Positions 17,280 through 26,502 of a stretch of 64,000 nt of DNA are shown piece by piece; position 1 is the stretch's first letter; each line of letters opens with the position of its first letter. The translations under genes and the position numbers were made by a program. The notes under the pieces are model-generated. The model saw only the letters and a program-made list of their open reading frames with translations. It searched no databases and was not told the origin of the DNA. Source of the stretch: Prado023 sp963736425 (lineage in GTDB: Bacteria > Actinomycetota > Actinomycetes > S36-B12 > CAIYMF01); the NCBI GenBank assembly GCA_963736425.1, contig CAVTOX010000014.1, positions 124,001 through 188,000 of the forward strand, in the 5' to 3' direction.

Positions 17280-17636
17280 ATGGGTGCCACATCCGATCAG
17301 GTCAAGGGCCACGCCAAGGAGGCCGCAGGAATCGTCACGGGCGACAAGGAACTGCAGTCGAAGGGCAAGTCCGACCGCAAGGCGGGCGAGGCGCAGGCGA
17401 ACGTCGATCACGCCGTGCACACTGTCGAGGACGGCCTGGATTCCGCGCGGAGCGCCGCGGACACCGGCCTGGACAGGGCCAAGCACATGCTCGACACGGG
17501 TTTCGACAGGACCAAGGGCGCGGTGGACACGGGCCTGGACAAGACCAGGGACCTCGTCGACACCGGGCTGGACAAGACGAAGGTGATGGTCGACACAGGC
17601 GTGGACAAGGCCAAGCACCTGCTCTACACCAAGTGA
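17280..17636 (+). CDS. CsbD-family protein with 11-residue repeats
   Basis: 118 aa, small, highly charged and Cys-free. Residues 1-38 are CsbD-like: SDQVKGHAKEAAGIVTGDKE. From about residue 60 follow five near-identical 11-mers of the form DTGLDKTKxxV (DTGLDRAKHML, DTGFDRTKGAV, DTGLDKTRDLV, DTGLDKTKVMV, DTGVDKAKHLL). This period gives an amphipathic helix like those of LEA group 3 and apolipoprotein-type proteins. GAGGGAGGAGCACC upstream is a strong ribosome-binding site. CsbD proteins are stress-induced, so a role in desiccation or envelope stress is a reasonable guess. A hairpin follows the gene. Confidence 0.85.
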   Translation: MGATSDQVKGHAKEAAGIVTGDKELQSKGKSDRKAGEAQANVDHAVHTVEDGLDSARSAADTGLDRAKHMLDTGFDRTKGAVDTGLDKTRDLVDTGLDKTKVMVDTGVDKAKHLLYTK

Positions 17637-17642
17637 GAGCAC

Positions 17643-17688
17643 GTCAGCCGGGGCCCCCGCGGAACGCCGTCCCGGGTCCTCGGCTGAC
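17643..17688 (+). terminator. Hairpin downstream of the CsbD gene
   Basis: GTCAGCCG (17643-17650) pairs with CGGCTGAC (17681-17688), extended inward by GGGCCC against GGGTCC with minor mismatch. It sits 6 nt after the stop. No U tract, usual in high-GC actinomycetes. Confidence 0.55.
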
Positions 17689-17699
17689 ATGCTGGGCCG

Positions 17700-18677
17700 A
17701 TGAAGAGCCTCACTCTCAGAACTGGCGATTCGATGCCCGCGCTGGGCTTGGGCACGTGGAAGATCCCCAGGGACGTGTGTGCTGAGACGGTCCACAGCGC
17801 CATCGCGGCCGGCTATCGCCACCTGGACTGCGCGTGCGACTACGGCAACGAGGTCGAGGTCGGGCTGGGGATCGCCCGGGCGATCGACGAGGGGCTGGTG
17901 ACACGCGAGGACCTCTGGATCACATCCAAGCTCTGGAACACCTATCACGCACCCGAGCATGTGGAGCCAGCGATCCGGCGCACGCTGTCCGACCTCGGCC
18001 TGGAGTACCTCGACCTGTACCTGATCCACTTCCCGATCTCACTGCGATTCGTTCCGTTCGAGGTGCGCTACCCGCCCGAGTGGCTGTTCGACCCGGGGGC
18101 CAGCCCCACTCGCATGGAGTTCGAGGACGTCCCGATCGCGACGACGTGGGCGGCGATGGAGGCGTTGATCCCCGCCGGGCTTACGCGCAACATCGGGGTC
18201 TGCAACATGACCACCGGCTTCCTGATGGACCTACTGGCCGGCGCGACCATCCCTCCTGCCGTGCTGCAGGTGGAGATGCATCCCTACCTGACCCAGGAGC
18301 GGCTCGTGCGCTTCGCGGCGCAGAACGACATCGCTGTGACGGCTTTCTCGCCGTTGGGTGCGGGCAGCTACGTCCAGCTGGGGATGGCCGAGACGACCCA
18401 GTCGGTCCTCGAGCATCCGGTGGTTCGCGGGATCGCGGAACGGGTGGCGGCGACACCGGCCCAGGTCGTGCTCGCCTGGGCGATGCAGCGGGGGACCAAT
18501 CCGATCGCCAAGAGCTCGTCGGCCGATCGTCTGCGGGAGAACCTGGGCGCAGGGGACCTGACCCTGTCCGAGGCGGACATGGCCGAGATCAGCGGGCTGA
18601 ACCAGAACCTGCGGTTCAACGACCCCGGGCAGTTCTGCGAGTCCGCCTTCAACACGTTCTGCCCGATCTTCGACTGA
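17700..18677 (+). CDS. Aldo/keto reductase (xylose/aldose reductase-like)
   Basis: NADPH-dependent oxidoreductase, 325 aa. The AKR catalytic tetrad is visible: Asp43 (HLDCACDYG), Tyr48, Lys77 (WITSKLWN) and His110 (LYLIHFP). Also GLGTWKIP, IGVCNM and a C-terminal IAKSSSADRLRENL for NADP binding. An insertion VPFEVRYPPEWLFDPGAS near 120-140 and the C-terminal GQFCESAFNTFCPIFD resemble the yeast xylose reductase/AKR2 group. Followed 60 bp later by a second, different aldo/keto reductase on the same strand. Confidence 0.92.
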   Translation: MKSLTLRTGDSMPALGLGTWKIPRDVCAETVHSAIAAGYRHLDCACDYGNEVEVGLGIARAIDEGLVTREDLWITSKLWNTYHAPEHVEPAIRRTLSDLGLEYLDLYLIHFPISLRFVPFEVRYPPEWLFDPGASPTRMEFEDVPIATTWAAMEALIPAGLTRNIGVCNMTTGFLMDLLAGATIPPAVLQVEMHPYLTQERLVRFAAQNDIAVTAFSPLGAGSYVQLGMAETTQSVLEHPVVRGIAERVAATPAQVVLAWAMQRGTNPIAKSSSADRLRENLGAGDLTLSEADMAEISGLNQNLRFNDPGQFCESAFNTFCPIFD

Positions 18678-18737
18678 CCGGCCTGGCAGGGCGACGGGGG
18701 ATTCAATGGGAACCGACACAGAAGTGGTGGACCGGAC

Positions 18738-19718
18738 ATGAAGTACCTCGAGAACGTGGACAGCGCCAAGCCGATCTCCCGGATCGGCCTGGGCACCTGG
18801 CAGTTCGGCTCACGCGAGTGGGGCTACGGGGAGCAGTACAACTCGCAGGGCGCTGACCAGATCGTGGCGCGTGCCGCAGAGGTGGGCATCACCTTGTTCG
18901 ACACCGCTGAGATGTACGGCTTCGGCAGGAGCGAGACGATCCTGGGGGCCGCGCTGGCCGCTCACGACGTCCTCGACTCGGCCTACATCGCGACCAAGCA
19001 CTTCCCGCTGCTCCCGATCGCTCCGCTGGTGCGCAGGACTGCGCGCGCCAGCGCCGGCCGGTTGGGCGTCTCGAGGATCGACCTGTACCAGGTCCACCAG
19101 CCCAACCCGGTTGTGCGCGACGGCACGACCATGGCGGGGATGCGCGACCTGCAGGACTCCGGACTCGTCGCCGACGTCGGCGTGAGCAACTACTCCCTCG
19201 GCCGCTGGAAGGACGCGGAGCGGGCGTTGGGTCGACCGGTGCTGTCCAACCAGGTGCAGTTCAGCCTCGCGCGGCTGGGGCCGTTGGACGACCTCGTCCC
19301 CCACGCCGCGGCCGAGGGCCGGGTGGTGATCGCCTGGAGCCCGCTGGCCCAGGGTCTGCTCTCGGCGCGATACGACGCCACGACTCGCCCGACCGGTGGG
19401 GTGCGCACGATGAACCCGCTGTTCCTCGACGAGAACCTCACGCGTGCCACGGGCCTCCTGGACGCGCTGCGCGATGTCGCCGCCACCCATGACGTGACGC
19501 CGGCGCAGGTCGCGCTGGCATGGCTGATCCATCAGCCGAACGTGGTGGCCATCCCGGGTGCCTCATCCGTGGCCCAGGTGGAGGCCAACGCCGCGGCGGC
19601 CGAGATCGAGCTGGCCGACGACGAGGTCGCCGGGCTGACGGCCGAGGCTCGCGCGTTCCAGCCCTTGGGGACCCTGGACGCAGCCCGCGGCCTGGCCATG
19701 GCGCGACTGGGCCGGTAG
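18738..19718 (+). CDS. Aldo/keto reductase
   Basis: 326 aa NAD(P)H-dependent reductase. Contains RIGLGTWQFG, FDTAEMYGFGRSE (catalytic Asp and Tyr), TKHFPLLP (Lys) and LYQVHQPNP (His in the tetrad position), then VGVSNYSLGRW, WSPLAQGLLS and VVAIPGASSVAQVEANAAA for cofactor binding. Only ~25% similar by eye to the preceding reductase, so not a recent duplicate. Substrate unknown. Confidence 0.92.
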   Translation: MKYLENVDSAKPISRIGLGTWQFGSREWGYGEQYNSQGADQIVARAAEVGITLFDTAEMYGFGRSETILGAALAAHDVLDSAYIATKHFPLLPIAPLVRRTARASAGRLGVSRIDLYQVHQPNPVVRDGTTMAGMRDLQDSGLVADVGVSNYSLGRWKDAERALGRPVLSNQVQFSLARLGPLDDLVPHAAAEGRVVIAWSPLAQGLLSARYDATTRPTGGVRTMNPLFLDENLTRATGLLDALRDVAATHDVTPAQVALAWLIHQPNVVAIPGASSVAQVEANAAAAEIELADDEVAGLTAEARAFQPLGTLDAARGLAMARLGR

Positions 19719-19721
19719 GGC

Positions 19722-20417
19722 TCAGCCGAAGGCAGTGCTCGGCAGGTCGGTCTCGCCGGTGACGATTGCCGCCAGGATGCGCTCGGCGACCGCCTCCGGA
19801 TCCAGACCGGTGGGCAGCCTCGGGGCGGTTCCGAACAGTGGCCGGTCGGCCAATCCCGTCTCGGTGTGCGGGGGGCGGGCGTCGATGAGCCGGATCTTGG
19901 CCCGGCGCAGCTCGCGTGCGGCAGCCGTGTCGAATGCGGCGAGGCCCGCCTTCGATGCCGAGTAGGCGGCCATCCCCGGCATCGGCGTCTCGGCGACGAC
20001 GGCACTGATGTGGACGACGAAGGGTGAGCCGCCACTGGCCGCAGACGCCTGGAGGTGGGGCAGCGCTGCGCGCAACAGGCGGATGGGCGCGAGTGTGTTG
20101 AGGGTGAAGAGGTCGATGATCACCTGGTCAGGTGTCTCTGTCGCTGGGCCGAACGCCACGGCTCCCGCGGCGAACACCAGGCCATCGAGGCGGCCGTACC
20201 TCTCAATCGCCCGCTCCACGACCTTCTCAGCGGCCCCCGCCCTGCGCAGGTCCGCGGGCACCGTGAGCGCATCCTGGTCGAGGGCGGCCACCCGGTCACC
20301 ATCCCGGCCCGTGAGCGTCAGCCGTGCGCCTGCTGCCGCGAGCCGCCGGCTCAGCGGTGCACCCAACCCGCCGCTTGCTCCGGCGACCAGGACGCACGCA
20401 CCCTCCAGAACTGTCAT
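19722..20417 (-). CDS. SDR-family oxidoreductase
   Basis: Classical short-chain dehydrogenase, 231 aa from ATG 20415-20417. Cofactor motif GASGGLGAPLSRRLA, LVFAAGAVAFGP (equivalent of NNAG), Ser in VVHISAVVAETPMPG and catalytic YSASKAG. C-terminal FGTAPRLPTGLDPEAVAERI is typical of SDRs. Convergent with the upstream aldo/keto reductase (3 bp apart) and divergent from kup. Substrate unknown. Confidence 0.93.
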   Translation of the reverse strand: MTVLEGACVLVAGASGGLGAPLSRRLAAAGARLTLTGRDGDRVAALDQDALTVPADLRRAGAAEKVVERAIERYGRLDGLVFAAGAVAFGPATETPDQVIIDLFTLNTLAPIRLLRAALPHLQASAASGGSPFVVHISAVVAETPMPGMAAYSASKAGLAAFDTAAARELRRAKIRLIDARPPHTETGLADRPLFGTAPRLPTGLDPEAVAERILAAIVTGETDLPSTAFG

Positions 20418-20532
20418 GCCTGCCACCCTGCCACGCGGCGTCGGATCCGGCATCGGGAAGCCATCGGGTGGTTGGGCCGGGAGGCACCGCTGAGCCAATC
20501 GATTCCGGGTGGACCGGGGGTAGGGTCGCGCC

Positions 20533-22474
20533 ATGGCGAGTAGCCGTACAGCGACCCATCCGGGGCCTGCCCACCACGGCGGAACGGCGGCTCTGGTCGT
20601 GGGCGCCACGGGGGTGGTGTTCGGCGACATCGGGACCTCGCCGCTCTACGCGATGAAGGAGTCCCTGGCCGTCGAGGGGCTGACCAGGGATGCCGACACC
20701 GTGCTCGGCGTGGCGTCGCTGGTCTTCTGGGCGCTGACCCTCGTCGTGACGATCAAGTACCTGACGTTCATCATGCGTGCGGACAACCATGGCGAAGGTG
20801 GAGTGCTTGCCCTGCTCGCCCTGCTGCCGGACTTCCTCCGCAGGTCCGCCAGCGGGAAGGCCACCCTGCCGGCAGTGCTGATCCTGATCGGCGCCGGACT
20901 GCTGTACGGCGACGGGGCCCTGACGCCGGCGATCTCGGTGCTCAGCGCAGTGGAGGGCATCGGGGTGCTCAACCCCGAGCCTGGAGCACATCGCCGTCCC
21001 GATCACCTGCGTGATCCTGCTCGGGCTGTTCCTGGTCCAGTCGCGTGGCACGGCACTGCTCGGTCGGGTGTTCGGACCGGTGATGATCTGCTGGTTCGTC
21101 CTGATCGGCGGGCTGGGCCTGGTCGAGGTGCTCAAGGAGCCGTCGGTCGTCAAGGCGCTCCTTCCCACCTATGCGTTCCAGACCCTGACCGGCAACGGCA
21201 TCCACGGGTTCCTGCTGCTCGGCTCGATCATCCTGGCAGTGACCGGCGCCGAGGCCCTCTACGCCGACATGGGTCACTTCGGCTCCCGCCCCATCCGGCT
21301 GGCGTGGCTGTCGCTGGTGAAGCCGGCGCTGGTCCTTGCCTACCTCGGGCAGGCAGCGATGGTGATCAACCACCCGGAGGCGGCGGCCAACCCGCTCTAC
21401 GCGTTGGCACCCAACCGAACGTGGACGCTGATCATGCTGGCCCTGGCGACGATGGCCACGATCATCGCCTCGCAGGCCCTGATCACCGGCGTGTACTCAC
21501 TGACCCGACAGGCGGTGCAGCTGGGGTACTTCCCGCGGGTCCGGATCAGCCACACGTCAGGACAGGCCGAGGGGCAGATCTACATCCCGGCCATCAACTG
21601 GATGCTCATGGTGGCCTGCATCGCCCTTGTCCTGCTGTTCCAGACCTCGGCGAACCTGGCCGCCGCCTACGGGGTCGCGGTGTCCGGCACGATGGCGATC
21701 ACGTCGGTGGCCTTCTACGGCGTGGCCACGCACGCCTGGGGGTGGACGCGGCTGCGAGCGGGCACCCTGGTCGGCGGGTTCCTGGTGGTCGACCTGTCGT
21801 TCCTGGTCGCGACGCTCCCCAAGTTCATGCAGGGCGGCTACGTGCCCGTGGGCATCGGGCTGGTCGTCGTGGTGGTGATGTTCGTCTGGCACTACGGCCT
21901 CAACCTGCTCCACAGCCACGTGGGCGCCAACCTGCTGACCTGGGCCGATGTGCACGGCGGCATCGAGGACGGAACCATCTCGCGGACCCCAGGAACGGGG
22001 GTCTTCCTCGCCTCGAATCCCGACGACGTGCCGCAGAGCCTGAGCAGCCACGTGCAGATGCTGCACAGCCTGCCCGAGCACGTCCGGGTGGTGACCATCC
22101 TGACCGAGACGGTGCCCGTCGTGGAGGAGCCGTACAAGTTCGAGATCGCCGACCACTACAACGGGATCGAGCAGGTCCTGGTGCACTCCGGCTTCATGGA
22201 GACCCCGCACGTGCCACTGCTCATGGACATCCTGGCGATCCGGGGCGACGACGACTACACCGAGAATGGGGGCCTGCCCAGCATGCCCGTCCTGCCCGAT
22301 GACGCCATCTACGTGACGAGCTCCCGGACCTTCATCAACACCGGCCGGGGCAGCATGTCCAGCATCACCGAACGGCTCTTCGCGCTGCTGCACCGCAACG
22401 CGGCCAGCCCGACGGCGTACTTCAACCTGCCCACCGACCGGGTCGTGACCCTGGGCACGCTCGTGGACCTGTAG
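20533..22474 (+). pseudogene. kup: Kup potassium uptake protein (single frameshift)
   Basis: Proton-coupled K+ importer of the KUP/HAK family. Starts at ATG 20533; frame 1 carries GVVFGDIGTSPLYAMKE and LIGAGLLYGDGALTPAISVL; after ~20976 the protein continues in another frame with VPITCVILLGLFLVQSRG, TGAEALYADMGHFG, SQALITGVYSLTRQAVQLGY and a hydrophilic C-terminal domain ending TDRVVTLGTLVDL. Deleting one C of the CCCC at 20973-20976 restores one 646-aa frame reading VLNPSLEHIAVPI. All conserved motifs remain, so a base-call error is likelier than inactivation. Confidence 0.88.
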
Positions 22475-22598
22475 GGCCGTCCGCGGACGCCCTGCTTGTC
22501 GATGACTTGACGCTGGAGGGCGTGATCCGTTGACGTGGTCAGGAGCACGGTTGGTCCATGGGCCCACACGGGTCCACTCCGGCAGATGACCGAGAAGG

Positions 22599-23021
22599 AT
22601 GAACATGACCCTCCACGCGACATCAGGTGCACGCAGGTCCGTCACGGGCGCCCTGGCGACCATGGCCCTCGCGGCGACCATGATCGCAGGGGGCTCATTC
22701 GTTGCCCCGCCAGCCAGTGCCTCCACGGTGCCGCAGTCATCGGCCAGCAGCTCTACCGGTGGTCTCAGCGCGCTCGTGAGCACCAAGTCGTACTCGAAGT
22801 CCACCGTGGCCAAGCACCGCACAGCCGCGGACTGCTGGACCATCGTCGATGGCAACGTCTACAACCTGACCAAGTTCGTGGCCAAGCACCCGGGCGGGCG
22901 CAAGCGGATCATCCGCATGTGCGGCCGCGACGCCTCCGCAGCGTTCCACGGGCAGCACAGCAGCGGCAGCCGGGCCGGTTCCGTAGTTCTCACGCGCTAC
23001 AAGATCGGCACCCTGCGGTAG
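22599..23021 (+). CDS. Secreted cytochrome b5-domain protein
   Basis: 140 aa. N-terminal signal peptide with basic GARRSVT, hydrophobic core ALATMALAATMIAGG and a cleavage region near PPASAS (~residue 42). The rest is one cytochrome b5-like heme-binding domain: YSKSTVAKHRTAADCWTIVD, NVYNLTKFVAKHPGG (first axial His) and FHGQHSS (second His). Two Cys (DCW, RMCGRD) could form a disulfide outside the cell. Cytochrome b5 domains are usually intracellular or fused to enzymes, so a free secreted one is uncommon. No redox partner gene is adjacent. Confidence 0.88.
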   Translation: MNMTLHATSGARRSVTGALATMALAATMIAGGSFVAPPASASTVPQSSASSSTGGLSALVSTKSYSKSTVAKHRTAADCWTIVDGNVYNLTKFVAKHPGGRKRIIRMCGRDASAAFHGQHSSGSRAGSVVLTRYKIGTLR

Positions 23022-23160
23022 TGCCCCGGCAGGTCCACAGCGTCAACCCATCGGCTCGGGCTGGCGTGGAGCCTGTTCAGGACCCATCCCGCACGGGGCT
23101 GGCGCTATCGTGCGGCGCGTCAGGTGCACGCCCACACAGGACTCGAGAGGTCGCCCGCTG

Positions 23161-23721
23161 ATGCGCATCGTCTTGATGGGCCCCCCGGGTGGGGGCAAGG
23201 GAACGCAGGCCAAGGTCCTGTCCGAGCGCTTGGGGATTCCGCACGTCTCGACCGGTGACCTGTTCCGGGCCCACCTGGCCGAGGTCACGCCCTTGGGCAT
23301 CGCCGCGGGGATGTTCATGGACAGTGGGGACTACGTGCCCGATCGGATCACGAACGCCATGGTCCGCGACCGCCTCAGCCAGCCGGACGCCGCCGACGGA
23401 TTCCTGCTCGACGGGTACCCGCGGACGCTGGACCAGGTGGGCGTCCTGGATGGCGCTCTTGCAGAGATGGGCCTGCACCTGGATCGCGTCGTGGAGCTCA
23501 CGGTCGACACCGACGAGATCGTCGCCCGGCTGCTCAAGCGGGCCCAGGAGCAGGGTCGCGCCGACGACACCGAGGACGTCATCCGCCGACGGATGGAGGT
23601 CTACACCGAGCAGACCGAGCCGCTCACCCGCCTGTACGCCGAGGCGGGGATCCTGGTCCAGGTCGACGGGATGGGTGCGATCGACGAGGTCCGCGACCGG
23701 GTCCTCGGCCGGCGCCTCTGA
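23161..23721 (+). CDS. adk: Adenylate kinase (short form)
   Basis: Interconverts AMP + ATP and 2 ADP. 186 aa from ATG 23161. P-loop MGPPGGGKGTQ, AMP-site STGDLFRAH and FLLDGYPRTLDQ, and RRRMEVYTEQTEPL. The LID region is short (RAQEQGRADDTEDV), as in mycobacterial enzymes. It is not next to secY or ribosomal genes, where the main adk of many actinomycetes lies, so it could be a second copy. Confidence 0.94.
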   Translation: MRIVLMGPPGGGKGTQAKVLSERLGIPHVSTGDLFRAHLAEVTPLGIAAGMFMDSGDYVPDRITNAMVRDRLSQPDAADGFLLDGYPRTLDQVGVLDGALAEMGLHLDRVVELTVDTDEIVARLLKRAQEQGRADDTEDVIRRRMEVYTEQTEPLTRLYAEAGILVQVDGMGAIDEVRDRVLGRRL

Positions 23722-23768
23722 GCGCCCGTCCTCCAAGCAACCGTCGACCGGTCGCCCAACCAGCGAGG

Positions 23769-25301
23769 TCAGGCGACGTCGCCCCCGTGGGGTGACACAT
23801 CGCTACCCGGTGCGCAGGCGGCGGTCGGTGGCTGCACACGGTTGCGGCCGGTGGCCTTCGCGAGCTGTGACTGCCCGTCGGCCCTCTCGACCACTGATGC
23901 AATATCGAGGGTGGGTCCACGCCCGGCGGCGACACCGATGCTCAGGGTCACGATGGGGAACTCCGGCAGGCCGCCGTGGGGGATGCCAGCTGCCTCCACG
24001 GCAGCCCGCAGACGCTCCGCCACGACGCCCGCCCCGTCGCGGTCGGTCCCGGGCAGCAGGACGACGAACTCATCGCCACCGAACTTGAAGATCTGGTCGT
24101 GACCCCGGCACTCGGACTCGAGCACCCGAGCGACCGCGGTGAGCGCCCGGGTGCCCCGATCCCAGGAGAAGGTCTTGTTGATCGTGCCGAACTTGTCGAG
24201 GTCGAGGAAGACGACCGCGACCGGCGTCCCCGTGCGGCGGGCCTCAGACTGCAGCTTCTCCGCCTCCTCGCGGTAGGCCAGGTAGTTGGGCAGCCCGGTC
24301 ATCGGGCAGGTCCGCGCCTCGGCCTTGGCCTGCGCCGCCTCGGCCTTGGCCTGCGCAGCCTCGGCCTTGGCCTGCGCCGCCTCAATATGGGCGTTCTCGG
24401 CGTCTGCCACGATCTCTCGCAGGGTCGCGGCCACGTCCCCGTGCCGTCGTCCGTAGGTGCGTGGGGTGGGCCCATCCACCACGACCTGCTGACCGCCCTG
24501 CTCCTTGGCCAGGGACAGAGCTGAGTGGGCTCGGGCCAGGGCCTCGTCGCCGCCGCTGCCATCAAGGGCTGCCACGCCGATGCTGACGGTCACCACGCGC
24601 GTCCCTGCGATGTGCATGGGCTTGGCCAGGGACGAGAACGCGATGCTGGCCAGTGCGAGCGATTCGTCCATCGGCGTGCCGGAGCTCACGACGAGGAACT
24701 GGTCCCCGTCGATCCGGGCCACCGTGGCTCCGGGCGGGACCGTATGGAGCAGTCGCTCGGCGACCTCCCTGAGGATGCGGTCTCCTTCGGCGGTCCCGAG
24801 TGTCTCGTTGATCCAGCCGAACCCATCCAGGTCCACGACCAGCAGGCACCCGGGGGCCCCGGGACCGCTCGCCCGTCGGAGCGACTCCAGGCCGCGAGCG
24901 CGCGTCCCGACCCCGGTCAGCGGGTCCACCAGAAGTTCCGGCCCGACGGCCCCCGCCTCGGCAGCCGGCATCTCATGCACCGCGATCACCAGGGCGTCGA
25001 ACCCGCCCTCGCCCCGGGTCCGCGCTCCGTTCATCTGCACCGTGCGGCTCCGCCCCGGGCCAACCAGCTGGACCGGTTCGAGAGGCTGGCTGCGGCCAGC
25101 GGGGAGCTCGGCGAGCGTGGCCAGGAAGGCGTCCACGGATCCACGGTCCGGGGCGGCGATGAGGTCAGCAAGGTTGGCACCGGCCAGCGAACTCGTCCCC
25201 ATCAGGGTGGTCGCGGCGGGGTTTGCCACGCTGATCCGCCCCGCCGGGCCAACGATCAGCTGGGCCAGTCCGGAGTCCCGGAACACGGAATGCGACCACA
25301 T
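23769..25301 (-). CDS. PAS protein with two GGDEF domains
   Basis: Probable cyclic-di-GMP signalling protein, 510 aa from ATG 25299-25301; no membrane segment. Order: PAS-like sensor (~10-110), GGDEF-like domain 1 (~125-290) starting DPLTGVGTRARGL with DGDQF in place of GGDEF, an Ala/Glu/Lys-rich linker of exact seven-residue repeats (EAAQAKA, ~325-347), then GGDEF domain 2 with MTGLPNYLAYREEAEKLQ, FLDLDKFGTINKTF and intact FGGDEFV. Domain 2 should be the active diguanylate cyclase; domain 1 is likely regulatory or inactive. No EAL domain. Divergent from an aldo/keto reductase. Confidence 0.9.
   Translation of the reverse strand: MWSHSVFRDSGLAQLIVGPAGRISVANPAATTLMGTSSLAGANLADLIAAPDRGSVDAFLATLAELPAGRSQPLEPVQLVGPGRSRTVQMNGARTRGEGGFDALVIAVHEMPAAEAGAVGPELLVDPLTGVGTRARGLESLRRASGPGAPGCLLVVDLDGFGWINETLGTAEGDRILREVAERLLHTVPPGATVARIDGDQFLVVSSGTPMDESLALASIAFSSLAKPMHIAGTRVVTVSIGVAALDGSGGDEALARAHSALSLAKEQGGQQVVVDGPTPRTYGRRHGDVAATLREIVADAENAHIEAAQAKAEAAQAKAEAAQAKAEARTCPMTGLPNYLAYREEAEKLQSEARRTGTPVAVVFLDLDKFGTINKTFSWDRGTRALTAVARVLESECRGHDQIFKFGGDEFVVLLPGTDRDGAGVVAERLRAAVEAAGIPHGGLPEFPIVTLSIGVAAGRGPTLDIASVVERADGQSQLAKATGRNRVQPPTAACAPGSDVSPHGGDVA
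24316..24378. repeat. Three tandem 21-bp repeats encoding a coiled-coil linker
   Basis: Units at 24316-24336, 24337-24357 and 24358-24378, each GCCTCGGCCTTGGCCTGCGC followed by C or A: one mismatch across three copies, then a decayed fourth. Codon-aligned inside the GGDEF protein and encoding the heptad EAAQAKA on the minus strand, so unit number could change by slippage without a frameshift. Confidence 0.9.
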
Positions 25302-25517
25302 AGCGACTCTCCCCGTCCGTGATCAAGTGCATACATAGCGTAGCCGATAGTCAGAGGCGGACCAATACCCCCCGGGGTCGGTCCAACTCCTCCGGAAAGG
25401 TGCCGATGGGGTGTTTCGTGCACATCTGACGTCGTTTCCGGGGCCTCGTGCCGGCCAGCAACGGGGCGGAGATTGCTCCGATCGGGTGCGGGTCGAGTGG
25501 GCCCTACGATGCCGAGC

Positions 25518-26399
25518 ATGGAACAGCGACCGTTCGGGTCCACCGGTCTGCGGGTCTCGGTCCTTGGCTTCGGTGCCGGGCATATCGGGTCCCCGGCGTC
25601 GAACGACGTCGAGGCGGCGCGGGTGCTCGACGCAGCCCTCGACGCGGGGATGAACCTGATCGACACGGCCCGCGGGTACGAACTCAGTGAGGAGCGCATC
25701 GGCCGGCTGCTGAGCCACCGCCGGGACGAGTTCGTCCTGTCGACCAAGGTCGGCTACAGCGTGCCCGGGGTTCCCGACTGGACGACCATGGCCGTCACCG
25801 GTGGGATCGACCGGGCGCTGGGTGAGCTGGCGACCGACGTGATCGACGTGTGCTTCCTGCACTCGTGCAGCCTCGCCGTCCTCGAGGCGGGGGAGGCGGT
25901 CGACGCTCTGCTCCGCGCCCAGGCGGAGGGAAAGGTCCGGGTCTGCGGGTACTCGGGAGAGGGCCCGGAACTGGAGTGGGCGATCGAGTCCGGGGTGTTC
26001 GGTGCGATCCAGACGTCGGTGAACCTCGCCGACCAGTGGACCGCCACCACCCTCCTGCCGCGCGCTGTCGAGGCGGGGCTGGGGGTCATCGCGAAGCGTC
26101 CCCTGGCCAATGCCGCCTGGCGCTTCGAGGACCGGCCGGCTGGTCGGTACGAGGAGCCGTACTGGGAGCGGCTGCGAGTGATGGGGATCGAACCCGCCGA
26201 CGGCGACTGGATCGGCACGGCGATCCGGTTCAGCGCCTTCGCTCCCGGGGTCTCGACCGCCATCGTGGGCACGTCCTCGGCGGACAACCTCCGCGACGTG
26301 GTCGATGCGGTGGCCCGGGGTCCGCTGCCCGCGGCCGAGGTCGAGCGCTGGGCGGCAGCCTTCGCGCCGCACCGGGACCGGTGGCCCCCGCAGGTGTAG
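25518..26399 (+). CDS. Aldo/keto reductase
   Basis: 293 aa from ATG 25518-25520. Contains FGSTGLRVSVLGFGAGHIG, IDTARGYELSEERIG (Asp and Tyr), STKVGYSVPG (Lys), CFLHSCSL (His), VRVCGYSGEG and TAIVGTSSADNLRDVV. It lacks long loops and groups by eye with short, uncharacterised AKRs. The 216 bp between it and the GGDEF gene contain no further gene that I can support. Confidence 0.9.
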   Translation: MEQRPFGSTGLRVSVLGFGAGHIGSPASNDVEAARVLDAALDAGMNLIDTARGYELSEERIGRLLSHRRDEFVLSTKVGYSVPGVPDWTTMAVTGGIDRALGELATDVIDVCFLHSCSLAVLEAGEAVDALLRAQAEGKVRVCGYSGEGPELEWAIESGVFGAIQTSVNLADQWTATTLLPRAVEAGLGVIAKRPLANAAWRFEDRPAGRYEEPYWERLRVMGIEPADGDWIGTAIRFSAFAPGVSTAIVGTSSADNLRDVVDAVARGPLPAAEVERWAAAFAPHRDRWPPQV

Positions 26400-26448
26400 G
26401 GCCAGCCGCCACGTCCCGCGAACTTGGCCATTGCCTGACGCACTATCG

Positions 26449-26458
26449 CGATATATCG
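26449..26458. promoter_or_regulatory. CGATATATCG palindrome, probable PadR operator
   Basis: Perfect 10-bp palindrome 44 bp upstream of the PadR start, overlapping a second palindrome TATCGCGATA at 26444-26453. The stretch is far richer in A+T than its surroundings. The same 10-mer is found upstream of the other PadR gene (35852-35861). Autoregulation is typical for PadR proteins. Confidence 0.6.
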
Positions 26459-26502
26459 TGTGCATATCGAAGACAGTCTCCGAGGGATGAGGGAGTGGCG
26501 CG

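Noticed and set aside
24316..24378. Short tandem repeats as a CRISPR-like array
   Set aside because: Units are contiguous without spacers, codon-aligned, and encode a coiled-coil linker inside the GGDEF protein.
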